Shown here: piece by piece, positions 53,301 through 64,000 of the stretch
Layout: each line of letters begins with the position of its first letter
Position numbering within the stretch: position 1 is the stretch's first letter
Notes under the pieces: generated by a model
What the model saw: the letters and a program-made list of their open reading frames with translations, nothing else
Told to the model about the DNA's origin: nothing
Database searches by the model: none
Program-made: the position numbers and the translations under genes
Assembly (NCBI GenBank): GCA_029204225.1
Contig: CM055108.1
Location: 12,649,955 to 12,713,954, forward strand
Direction of reading: 5' to 3'
DNA: 64,000 nucleotides
DNA from: Diphasiastrum complanatum
Lineage: Eukaryota; Streptophyta; Lycopodiopsida; Lycopodiales; Lycopodiaceae

Positions 53301-56050
53301 TAGATATCATAACCGATCTTCTAATCATGCAAGTAATCCTTCTTTCGATCTATCAAGTATAACTAGAATCTGAACTATGACTCATCAATCATAATTCATC
53401 GGATTTTTGTCCTATACTCAATAAAAGAACATGATACCCTCACATAGGCAACAACCAATGATCAGAAAATCTTTTAAACTTAGGGTCATCTCTAGTTTAG
53501 CAAATACAGCCAACCAAAATTGACCAGTGAACTTCGAATCGCGAATGTTCATAATGTCACTTTGGTATCATAAAGCCTAAATAGACACTCTATAACTACT
53601 TGGTCTATATCCAAATAAACATAGTCGATTTGGTAAGGTGATCAGTCGTACCAAAATTTCACTAGCCTGTTTATTCATCCGGGGTATGAACACTATCCTC
53701 TTCTATGGATTAGGTATTTTCTAGAATCTGCATTATGATGCACCAATCCCAACTCTCCAGATTTGTCAGACCATACCATATCATAAGAGTGTATTTCAAT
53801 TTTTAAAAGACACATGAATTGTTCCAAAAAGTCTTTTTCCATCTGGAAAGTTTCAAACCTCAACTCATATACGATGTCTATAAAAGGATTTTAATCCCAA
53901 GAACGCCCTTACTTTAGACATGGCACAAATTGTCATTCCAAAGTTAGGGTCCCAATCTATAATACGTCTAGATTTTCCTCTTAAGTTCTAATCTAGAATA
54001 ACTTAAGATTTAACGGAATCTCATTACGTGAAGTGCTAACTTTTGGCAAACAACTATCCAACTCTCCCGAGTCTTCCGAGATAGAATTTCATCCATTCCT
54101 CGTGGAAAAAGATAAGGCCCAAAAGTTCTCGTGTATTCTATGCACACACATCAGTAGATGAATCTAAAATGACTCATACACGTTGTGACTTATAAGCAAT
54201 ACATCTCAACAATAACATCCATAATTAAGATTATATTGTTGATTTCCAACAACTAACTCAGAAATAGCGCTTCTGACACGGTTAGTTGTATCAGATTTAG
54301 AAAATATTTATATGTCTAGGTGTGGTACCAAAATACCACATTCAATTTGATTCTAAATCAACCCTGAGTTCATAAGCAATTCTCAACCCAGCGAGAAATT
54401 GTCTCAATTACAATTCTCATCAATATGCATATGTATCAACAACTAGTTTATGCATGCAAAAAACTTAGTTCATGGAATATCGTTTCTGATTGATAAAACA
54501 GGTCTGTCATCTATAACAGATTCCTCCTGGAATCTCTGACAGATGCTTCTCCTTGATAATTCTCTTTTCTTTGTACCTCTCCCCCTTTTTAATAGGAAAC
54601 GCCACGAGTTTCCAAGGGGTGCATATCATTCGTAATTTGCTTAGGAGAAGTTTCAAAGAAAAGCCAAATAAATGTTGCATCATTGTTAGCAAATGCCAAT
54701 GATGTCCCAACACAGTGACTAAACCAAAGATTTTCTTCGTTACCAAGCTTGAGAATTAACCCGTAAATCATAATAGGATTTCTTGAAAATTCAAGTAGAG
54801 AAAACAATTTTAGAAAACAGTTTCATTAACCATTTCTGTGACATTGTCCATGGTAAATAGGTAATCAAAACTTACCTTCCAAGGTATCACAAAAAAACGG
54901 ACTAATTAATGTGTTAAGAAATTCACCAATATATCCTTTATAAAGAAATAGCTTTCCGGGTTTCCGGTTTGGTAAATTTGAGATATCCAAAAAGGGGTCA
55001 TGACCGATATCTCAAATTTCCGACAAAACACCCATTTTATGACCAATAACTTTTGGCATCACTTAGATTTACGGCCTTACTACGGTCAATTGATCCAGTT
55101 AAGTTTCAGATCTTCATTTTGGAATCACTTGCATCCCATACCACAGGTTTTTCCTTCACGAAGGCCCTCCACTTCCTGATCAAAGTGTCAGAAAAAAATA
55201 AGACAAGAATATGAAGTTCTCGGAAATTATTAACAAATTCTAATTTCATAGAACAATTTCAAAACATACATTCTTTCGCCCCTTTTCATAATCTTTACGG
55301 TCACTAAAAGGATAAAATTATTCATCCTAACATGCCTTGAGTGAAAAATTTAGAACTGGGGAAGAATGAACCAGCTTTTTCTTGTTCTAAATGTGAAGGA
55401 ACGCCTTATTTTCAAGCTTAGCAAACAAGTTCTAATTTTTGGACCTGTAAATCTGAAAATCAGATCTGAAAAGTGAAGTTTTCATTCAAACTTCATTAGT
55501 TATGCCTTTCTATCTCCTAGTTTCATGAAAAATGGCAATGCAGGAAGGGAATGGTAGTCTAACTTTGTGCATAAAACAAGTTTTGAAATTCTGTTTTTTG
55601 TCATTTGAAGTTTTGATTTTCAGACCTGTAAATCTGAAAATCAGATCCGAAAATTAAAGTTTTCATAAAGCTTCATTAGTTATCCATTTCTAGACACTAG
55701 TTTCTTGGTTTTGGAAATCTAGAATAGTGAGAAATGTGAAAACTTTGGTTGCTTTTGAAATGACAAATGGAATTGGAATTGAAATGTGAACTTTATGTAA
55801 ACATTAGCTTGTAATAGTTAATTAAAGTTTGCATAAAGATTTGGTTTTCAGTTTTGCTTTTGATTAAGGCAAATGTAGCTTGTTGTTGTTTTCATCTTAA
55901 GCTTGGATTAAGCTTGCAAATAGTAGGCTTGGATTGAGCTTACAAATAATAAGATTGAATGAATAGAAGTAAATGCTTTTTATTTGCATTGGATGTAACA
56001 AGAAGCATTTCTATCATTTTAAATTTAGCACTTCTTGTTGTATTTGCATA
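53301..56050. other. Unassigned region with a diverged ~180-bp direct repeat
   Basis: No domain recognised. Two segments starting at about 55446 and 55626 share CTGTAAATCTGAAAATCAGA, then GTTTTCAT...CTTCATTAGTTAT, then CACTAGTTTC-like text. The right part probably is the LTR or leader of Gypsy-3. Confidence 0.35.
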
Positions 56051-56075
56051 ATAGGAAAACACACAAGCAACTCCA

Positions 56076-57360
56076 ATGGATCAAACCAATGAAAACCCAA
56101 CATTTGATCTATCAAACCCATCCAATATGGCACAAGCTCTTGAACTTTTATACCAACAAATTCAAGCCACTAACAAGCAGCTTCTTGAAACTAATCAAAG
56201 AGACCAAGACTTAGAGTCTAGGTTAGCCAATCAGAAGAAGCATGTAGTTTCACCTCCTGTATAAGTGTTTAAGAAAGATAGGAACTTGCAAGTGGTAAGT
56301 TCTTGGCTAAATGTTGGGAACAAATACTTTGCCATGAACCAATTCCCTGAATCTGAAAAGTTATCCACTGTCACCATGTTCCTTGAAGGAAGAGCCTTAG
56401 TTTGGTGGAATGACTTAGTTGCAAAGGGCAATCAACCTTGTACATGGGATGATTTTTGCAAGCTTTTTAGGGATTATTTTCTACCACTTTTAGATGACTA
56501 TGAACACTTCCAAAAGTTGAGTCATCTAACCATGAATAAAGGTTTGGAACAATTTATTCAAGATTTTCATGAGTACCTGAATCCACTCTATAGTGATATT
56601 CTGCCTAAGGTACAAATGTTAATGTTCATTGATGGGTTACCAAAAGATTATCAAGTGGATGTTCGTAGGAACCATCCAAAAACCCTAGAAGATGCTATTA
56701 GGGCTGCAAAATACTTTGATGACACACCTAAGCCACCTAGGGGTCAACAGTCTAATGAGCAGAAAAAACGTTTTTAATTTAAGAGGGGGGATAGGGAAGC
56801 TGTTAGTGAAACACATCTCAATTCCAACAATCTTAAGAAAACCAAGAAAAACTTTAAAAATCATCAAGATGGCATTGATAAAACTGAAGCTCGTAAGAAG
56901 AACCTGTGCTTCAAGTGAAATGGCGAGGGTCACCTTGCACGAGATTGCATCAAATAACCAGTTTCTACCTCAAGTAATCTATCTCGAAGTAATGAGATGG
57001 ATGTATTTTGTCCTTAGTTATTTAGTCTTTGGACCTAATGACCTTAAGTGCATTAAAAGTAAAGAAATTGAACAAGGTAACTGTTAAGAATAAATATCCA
57101 CTGCCATAGATGGATGACCTAATAGATTATCTTGGTGGTGCTGGGTACTTTACCAAGATAGATATATGGTCGGGATTCCATCAGATACGCATTAAGACAG
57201 AAGATATACCAAAAACTGGACTTTGAACTCGCTTTGATCACTACAAATTTTGGTGCAACTTTCCAATAGATGATGAACGATTTGTTCAGGCCATATTTGG
57301 AAAGATTCGTAGTGGTATTCTTAGATGATATCCTAGTGTTCAGTAAGCATTTATGCCAAA
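56076..57360 (+). pseudogene. Gypsy-3 gag and RT remnant
   Basis: Start ATG at 56076 (MDQTNENPTFDLSNPSNM). After a TAA at 56262 the retrotransposon gag domain follows: TMFLEGRALVWWNDLV, DDFCKLFRDYFLP, LMFIDGLPKDYQVDVRR. A zinc knuckle has its second Cys changed to a stop (CFK*NGEGHLARDC). The protease is missing. An RT fragment follows (GGAGYFTKIDIWSGFHQIRIK, TRFDHYKFW) with an internal deletion before [14 protein letters not shown] (catalytic FLDD kept). It is truncated at about 57360. A plus-strand Ty3/gypsy. Confidence 0.88.
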
Positions 57361-57674
57361 AAAACACTAGTATTGATCAAAACACAAAGCTAGAATCAAT
57401 CTTTTTGCCAAAAAGAGTTTTGTGTATGTAGAGGAAGACTTCCTTTACCCATCCCACAAATCTTTTTTCAAAACTTTTAAAAACCCAAAGCCCACTTTAA
57501 AACTTCTCTAACATGCCAAGAAATCAGCCCCTAAACAATTCTATAAGCATCACTACTCTCTTCCAAAGAGAACTAGATTCGTTGGGTACTTCAACTACAA
57601 CCTTCCTACAACTACAAAAGCCTATAATCTGTTGATTTCACACATGTGGACTGTCCACAACAAGTACTTGTGAT

Positions 57675-58000
57675 CTCCTAAGGTGTGTAGATGCACCAAG
57701 ATCAAGACTAGATTGAGATTCAAGATCTATCTTTGATTCTATGGCAAAAACACACTACTACATGCATTCCATCGCTTCCAACTCTCACTCACACATATGG
57801 GAAGTGTTCCAAAAGTAATCTAAGTAAAAACAAGCTGCTCTCCTCGGGTAGAGAGAGAAAATCATCAATAGCTCTCGGGTAGAGAGAGAAAGCTAGAAAA
57901 TCAATACACTCAAAATCCACTCAATCTCAAAATCAATTAGATCCAAATGAGGAGTACAATGATACTAGTAGATTCATGAGCTACCACTATGCTTAACTAT
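57675..58000 (+). repeat. Interspersed repeat R, copy 2
   Basis: Collinear with 20080-20400. Here the AG-rich part CTCTC(C/G)GGTAGAGAGAGAAA is duplicated. No coding potential. Confidence 0.6.
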
Positions 58001-58544
58001 GATTGGACCACACTTTGCCACCTCTTGATCCTATTGGACCATTGATCCACACATCTCAAATTCTATTAGACCACTCATGGTTCCACCTCTAAATCCTATT
58101 GGACCTCTTAAATTTCATCAAACAAAAGCATTACACTTGTCTACACTCTAATTGGCACAAGTTTGGCCTCCTACTCTATTTTGGCTCAATAGTGGCATTA
58201 CAAGTGGAAATGGATAATTTGCCATCTATGCCAAATTTGACTCTATCAACATCCTACACTTAAATGCTTGACTATGAAATTCTATGAGACCCCTATATGA
58301 AACATTTTTATTTACTTTACAATTATCCACACGTGGGAACATCCTCCACACATGTGAGATTCACTTACAAACTTCTATCATAAAAGATACCAAGCTAGAT
58401 TTTTGCCAATTTCTCCAAATGCTAATATATGTGAGGTAAATTTCTCAACTTCCAGTATCCTAACGATATTATGTTAACTTTGTGTAATTATATTCTTTTA
58501 GACATTGGCTAATACATACATACACTCGATGTTTTAAATTGCAG

Positions 58545-58730
58545 TTCCAATGTCCTGAAGTATCAACAAATGCTATTCATCAATACCAGCATGGAATGTT
58601 GCAAATCCTGCTATCGTTTGCAAGGCCCTACAAGCATGAAGGTGCCTCGGATGAAGCTGTCAGGGGTTCTATGGATAGTGAAGTTGTAGTGCTTGAGGAT
58701 ATGCCTCAGGCACTTATGATTGGAATGTAA
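58545..58730 (+). CDS. C-terminal exon of an unknown gene
   Basis: After the acceptor GTTTTAAATTGCAG the sequence is open for 61 codons to a TAA at 58728, entered in phase 0. It reads QYQHGMLQILLSFARPYKHE and SEVVVLEDMPQALMIGM. The splice site, open frame and composition fit a genuine last exon. Upstream exons were not identified; the R repeat and LTR remnants precede it. Possible further decayed coding on the same strand lies at about 59480-59640 (MVEAGGIHSSLEKEGNDIA). Confidence 0.4.
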   Translation, partial: FQCPEVSTNAIHQYQHGMLQILLSFARPYKHEGASDEAVRGSMDSEVVVLEDMPQALMIGM

Positions 58731-60390
58731 ATATTGAAGTATAAGTTCCGACAAATACATAGAAATATATCATCACATAATGATGCATAGAACAGATAGG
58801 CAAACAGAAAATCGGCTATTATTGAAAGCCATGAATATTTTATTTCGATTTTAAGAACAATGTACATTTTTCAAAATACTGAACACTATTTGTTTGATGA
58901 AATCTTGAAGTCATTTGAAACCACTTTGTATTTTTTTTTTTAAAAGTACATTGTTGTTGCACGTCTACTATGCCAATGTTTATGCGGTTTCGACAATTTC
59001 TACTCTTCTACTTAAATCCTTGCATTGTATGCAATTTTTTTGTCTTGGTCTTACATGTACATCAAATAAACTTGTTAAACAATATCAACATTGAGATTAG
59101 TCTAAATGCAATCTTGCAATACCGAAAACACTGAAATAAGTTATTGAATGTAAAATTCTGATCCAATGCTTTCCATTCATTGCCAACTTTGGACCATCTT
59201 CTATAATAAATGTTAAGAAAACACTTGTTTTTCTATAAGATATCCAAATTTCATTGACGATTTATTAACTATGCACTCAATGTTGCCATTACTCTTCTTA
59301 TCCCATTGATCATCAAGGAGGCTTGATAACATATCGTCTGTTAAATCACTACAAATAAACATTATCACTATTCTAGGAATATTACATGCAACAAAAAAAA
59401 AACATTGCAAACGATATAAACCAGTGCAATCTATTGTTTTTTGAATCTGTACTACATTTCATACAGTTTTGAATGTCCATAAAAAACCTTGATCGGAAGC
59501 TCTCTAATATGGTGGAAGCCGGAGGAATCCATTCTTCACTTGAGAAAGAGGGTAATGATATCGCCTCTAATCTTCCACCTAAACTAAATGGTGTGTAAGA
59601 TGAATCATAGAAGAAAATACAAGAATCCAAAAGTGATCTTGTGGAGCGGTTCTAAAAACCAATATCAGAATGAATAATGTCCATGATGCCGACAAGGGAT
59701 TGTATAGGTTGCCATTTGATTATGCTTGATGGATACAAATTTGCACAAACCCATAAAACTATATATCATTTAAATACTCAAATACACATCTAAATGATTG
59801 ATGAAAAAGCTCAAAGAAAAAAATTCTCCAAAACTTACAATTGCATTTGAGTCTGTCATTTGAACTTACACCTTCCACTCTAATTTCCTTATATCTACCT
59901 TTTCAAAAGCTATTATAATCCATATTTGATTTTTTCTTTTTACCAAAAACACCTCTTGATGAGGGATGCATGAGAACCCACTAAATTTTTTTATAGATAT
60001 GTGGTATCCAAGAGCCATCAGAGTCTTTTTCATTACAAACAGAAATTGAGACAATATTGCTTCGTGATCTATGGCTTCCGAAAGCCATTGCAAAGCTAAA
60101 ATAACATGGACAATAGAGTTTGATACTAAAAGTAGATGAATCAGTATGAAAATATAAAACCAAATTTGTAATAAATGCTGGTGGTCTTTCATTTATCGTA
60201 TATGTTATTCTCACTACAGTTAGATCCAAATAGACTTACTTTAACCACAAGTGTTAGGTCCTGGCAATAAAAAAACTCACGGGCAACAATTACGGTCCAA
60301 TCACAAGTCAGTTACCTGCCCGGTGGGAGTCTTGAATTGTATAAAAATATGAATGAAAAGTTTCAAAAAAAATTCGACCGACAAACAACG
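58731..60390. other. Unassigned AT-rich region
   Basis: Apart from the possible decayed coding near 59480-59640, no gene, LTR or RNA was supported. Confidence 0.35.
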
Positions 60391-62886
60391 TTACGGTCTT
60401 TCACAGGTGTAAATATATAATTGGGCCAAGTGTACGTCGAATAGTTGAAAAGTGAAAAACAACATTTTGACAAAAGGCCCTTTTGGTGCTCGAAACTCCT
60501 TTTCTAAAATCATTCTAACTTTTTCAATATCGGCTTGAATGCCATCCTTCAAAATTTTGTGGCCTAACAAAATGCCTTCCCTCATGCCAAAATAGCATTT
60601 GGACGGACGCAATTTTAAAAATATCTCTTGACATCGTCTTAAAGTCTTTTCTACTGGATCTAAGTGATCTTTAGTGGATGAGTAAACACATAAGTCACCC
60701 ATAAGAATTTCTAAGAATTTTCTCAAAAAGTTTTGAAAAATGTTTGTCATCATGCACTGAAATGTAGTAGGCACATTACACAAACTGAAGGGCATACACA
60801 TATAAGCATATGTCTCTCAATTGGTGGTAAAAGTGGTTTTTGATCTATCTTCTTCTTTAATAAAGACTTGATTGTAATTGGAAAAACTATCTAAAAAACT
60901 GTACCATTCTTGTCCAGCCACTTGGTCTAGGATCATGTCTGTATATGGTAATGGATGATAGTCTTTTGTTGTGGGAGCATTTAAGTTCCTAAAATTTTTA
61001 CATACCCTAGTTTTACATGTCTTCTTTTTGGGAATCACAATAGGTGATACTCATTCACTACTTAGAACATGGTATATGATACCTGCTCTTATGCATTTAT
61101 TTAATTAATCTTTCACTAATAAAGAATACTTTGGATTTAACCTATATTGTCTCTGTCTAATCGGTACGGCTCCCTGGATCAAGTGTATTCTATGCTCCCC
61201 CCATTCAACCGGTATACCAGTTAAACCTTCCATTGACCAGGCGAATACATTTGGATACTTTTGAAGGAGTATTATGTACTCTTCTTGATATAGCCACGAT
61301 CTACCAAATAAGACTTTGTAAGATGATTCCCTAGTGGTCTTTAATATAATGAAATCTATAAAAAACTTATGGCCGCCAATGTAAACTGCGACCTGAGGAA
61401 ACTCCCCTATTGGAGTTCTTCTAGTTGCATCTTCTAATCTCATATGTCTAAGTGTATTCACTATTCTATGATGAATGCCTAACTACCTCTTCAATCATTA
61501 TATTTACACTGGATCCGGAATCTATGGGCACACTATTTAAAATGCAGCCATTGATTATCACTTGGATTTCAGGTGGGCCTTCGTCACCACAGTTTACCAA
61601 TCCCACGTCGACCAATGGCAACTTAGCTTTCCTTTTATTTTTCCTTTGTAAGAATTGTTTAATCTCTTTCGTATAATATTGATTATCCTCTAATAATTGT
61701 TTACAAGTTATATTGGGCATTATAGATACAAAATCTTCCACTATATTGTATGAACGACATCTAAGTGGGGATGGATCTCTAGGTATCTCATTACTTATTA
61801 TTGGATCTGAAAACATTACTTTCAACTAGTTTCTTCTTCAGACGACGAACAATCAAAAGACTCTTTTTCATTTGCTGAATTGGATTCTAATTCAGACTTA
61901 GTAGATGAGTCAGATTCTTCTTTTCTTTTATGTTTATGCTTCTTATTACTTTTTCTATCATTTCTTCTTCTTTTAAAAAAATTAGAAGTTTCATAATTCT
62001 CTGCGGATGCTATGACATCCTCTAACGAATTTGTCAATCCCTGATGATAGTACCTATCCATCTTCTTGGGTAATCCACCCAAGAACCATTCATTTTGCAT
62101 GGGGACAAGATACTGTACTCCGAGCTTCCCTATCAAATTCTTAACTCTTTGAGTGTATTTCCTAAATGATTCCTTTGATTTTTTCTACACAGAATTAAGT
62201 CGTGCTAACAATCTTATAGAATAGCCTATTTTTCTAAACTCTTTAAGAAATACTGCCTTTAGATCATTCCAAGTATTAACCATTTTAGGAACCAACTAAC
62301 TATACCAGATTCTTGCCTGCTTACGTAGAAGCCCTGGTAGGATTCTAACCTTATCTTCATCAGTGTTTTCCTTATTGGAAAAAGTAATTGACTTGAACTG
62401 TGATAAATAGCTATCTGCACCATCAGATGATGACCCTTGAAGAAGTCATATCTGATTTTGGTAGATGTGGGTGACACTGGGTTTGTCATATTATCAAGTG
62501 GTGAGTTAGGTAGTGGATCAGGAGGATCAGATGACTCGAACGACAGTAGATTCAGAAGACAGTTCATGATCTTGTCCAGATTATGGTTCTGATGGTGGTT
62601 CAGAGTCTTGTTCGGACTCAGATTCAGAACTATGTTCGGAAGAAGAAGATGATGATGAACTTGAGTAATCTGTCAAATTAAAAGACTCTTTCTCAAACGA
62701 ATTAACAAGTGATACAGAAGTTTTGTAAAGATTATCAAACACTTTAGTACTAAGTCTATTTCTTATAGGTGAATTTAGTAAATTTCGAAAATACAAATCG
62801 CGTGCTCTCCTATATGCTTCTAATCATTGCGCTCTCTCTAAGCATTTCTGCTCAGAGTAGTGCGTGACTAATCTGGTGGCAGACAT
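60391..62886 (-). pseudogene. Gypsy-1 gag-pol, decayed
   Basis: The gag start ATG is at 62886 (MSATRLVTHYSEQKCLERAQ, then TGA). A Ser9 tract and acidic region follow, then the gag core in pieces (GLLRKQARIWYS; IGKLGVQYLVPMQNEWFLGG) and a basic tail (KKHKHKRKEE). The protease reads VPIDSGSSVNIM. The RT follows with RVCKNFRNLNAPTTKDYHPL, and then the palm segment LMGDLCVYSS, where the family has YIDDILVYS, so a catalytic Asp is lost. It ends at about 60391, before RNase H and integrase. Plant Ty3/gypsy order. Confidence 0.85.
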
Positions 62887-62948
62887 TACATAAATAGGAT
62901 TTGGCGGACTTAGTACACTTAAAAATCATATAAAGATGAAGATTTGTC

Positions 62949-62966
62949 TCCCCGGCAACGGCGCCA
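62949..62966 (-). other. Gypsy-1 primer binding site (tRNA-Asp type)
   Basis: TGGCGCCGTTGCCGGGGA on the minus strand, 60-80 bp upstream of the gag ATG; the classic plant Gypsy primer site. Confidence 0.88.
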
Positions 62967-63513
62967 AGTTATGTGGTAGCCTAGTCATTATATATTTTCA
63001 CAAAATCAGTAAATTAAGTAGTATAAAAGGTTTTATCGTTCCCCAAGAGAGGGAGAAATCTTTTCTTTCAGATGATAAGTGTACAAAAGTAATGGAGAGA
63101 TGGTGGATGTAATATTCAACACCGAATACTACAATGACATATCTGGTTATCCAAAGATGTTGAGTAAATTGTCGTCTAGAAACACCAAGATAAAACAATT
63201 TGGTCAAGGTCTGAATGGTATAGAAGGGTATGTTATCTTCTAGGCTCTTAAAATAACAATAAGCAACTTAATCTGATAGCGACAAGCTTTACAACATAAT
63301 TTGTTTGGTTGTTGATTCCTCTTAAAAAAACACAAGAAATTAGTTCTTATCATAGAAAGCTAATAGAGCAAAACATCAATAAAGTTCTTTATCTGAATAC
63401 ATAGCTCATTCTAAATTAAAGGAGGTTCTGTTTAAAGTTATGCTTTTAGGCTTCGACTGATTCCTTGCACAAATTAGTTATAATTGTCGCTCTCGGATGT
63501 CACCTGTAAATCT
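62967..63513 (-). repeat. Probable Gypsy-1 5' LTR sequence
   Basis: Lies directly upstream of the primer site up to the L1 LTR boundary. No second copy is in the window to define its ends, so its extent is inferred from position. Confidence 0.45.
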
Positions 63514-64000
63514 TGTTGGAAGGTTTGCGGATCTCGAGGCAATCCTAACCCTAGTTAATAAGTGAGAGGGTTTTGGCACCCTACTTGTGTAAGTCCAACC
63601 TGATGATCACATGGTTATTTGGTAATTAGAAAGTCAATAAAAGGACTTTAGGCCTTTTTGCGGGACTTTTAATGTCGTAGGCCTAAATGTCAAGTTAGTG
63701 AATAAAGTTGGGGTTCCCACCAAATTTCAAATTTAAATTGGTTCCCTCCAATTTTTGAATGGGTTCCCACTCTTTTTAAATATGAATAGTTAGGGAGGTA
63801 GAAATGGGCCAATAGGATTTTGAGGCCAAGGCCCTCCTCTCCACTATAAATAGGGGCAAACTCGAGTTGCTCCTCATGTTCAGATCTTCATTTCAATACA
63901 AGCAGATTGGTTCTCTTATGAAAAGGATTTGTGAATGTCCTTGCTCTCTAACTCTTTTCCTCCATCTCTCATGCTTTTGTTGCATGTCTATATGTGGTCT
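63514..64000 (+). repeat. L1 LTR, plus strand, cut by the window end
   Basis: Begins TGTTGGAAGGTTTGCGG and aligns with the 1445-2184 LTR (reverse complement) up to the end of the window. It contains CACTATAAATAGGGGC, a convincing TATA box at about 63842. Whether an internal region follows cannot be seen. Confidence 0.85.

Noticed and set aside
59866-60229. Two overlapping hydrophobic minus-strand frames of 82 and 108 codons
   Set aside because: AT-rich Ile/Phe-rich translations in overlapping frames with no start context or family resemblance.

Overview
This window is nuclear DNA of a land plant with a large, retrotransposon-rich genome. A gymnosperm- or fern-like genome would fit the long AT-rich introns and old nested elements, but the sequence alone does not fix the species. 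Most recognisable coding sequence is decayed plant LTR-retrotransposon sequence: Copia elements with the initiator-Met-tRNA primer site TGGTATCAGAGC, and Gypsy elements with a tRNA-Asp-type site TGGCGC(C/T)GTTGCCGGGGA. CACTA (En/Spm) transposon genes with plant-type introns are also present.

Layout. 0-4.2 kb: a decayed + strand frame, a Copia reverse-transcriptase (RT) fragment, and the 3' end of an LTR element here called L1 (740-bp LTR). 4.25-9.99 kb: a nearly complete Copia with both LTRs and a 5-bp target duplication (TAAAT), inserted inside a Gypsy integrase. 10.2-13.1 kb: 5' end of another Copia and an unknown decayed frame. 13.7-14.3 kb: an intact RING-H2 ubiquitin-ligase gene, the best host-gene candidate. 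15.3-16.1 kb: minisatellite, palindromes and hairpins. 16.4-27.1 kb: AT-rich, intron-like DNA with splice-flanked micro-exons, tRNA-derived repeats, diverged repeat modules and decayed coding segments. 27.2-31.8 kb: minus-strand Copia lacking its integrase core.

31.9-39.2 kb is the most unusual part, with its genes on the minus strand. It holds a centromeric-histone-H3-like (CENH3-like) reading frame that continues in frame into a Pro/Ser linker and a Ulp1 (C48 SUMO-protease)-like domain, behind an ACGT-box-rich promoter with a TATA box. Further along are a spliced but decayed tnp2 (CACTA) transposase and, directly upstream of it, a SET-domain exon. A second CENH3-like/Ulp1-like copy with the same order lies at 46.2-48.3 kb, broken by a solo L1 LTR (target duplication TTGAT) and by a Copia. 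Both copies share a phase-2 intron position inside the protease domain. All five in-frame stops in the two copies are TAG, at least one of them at a position that is Gln in H3.

39.2-45.7 kb: microsatellites, a three-copy tandem repeat, a dyad-motif cluster, an intron-containing gene resembling the second CACTA protein, and a truncated Copia. 48.3-52.2 kb: Copia with a 241-bp 5' LTR. 52.2-57.4 kb: two Gypsy remnants. 58.5 kb: a C-terminal exon of an unknown gene. 60.4-63.5 kb: a decayed Gypsy. 63.5 kb to the end: the start of a + strand L1 LTR.

No operon, CRISPR array or organelle gene was seen. Apart from the RING gene, no coding region is demonstrably intact. The CENH3-like/Ulp1-like architecture next to SET and tnp2 genes is the candidate for an undescribed system; calling it one mobile unit is inference.
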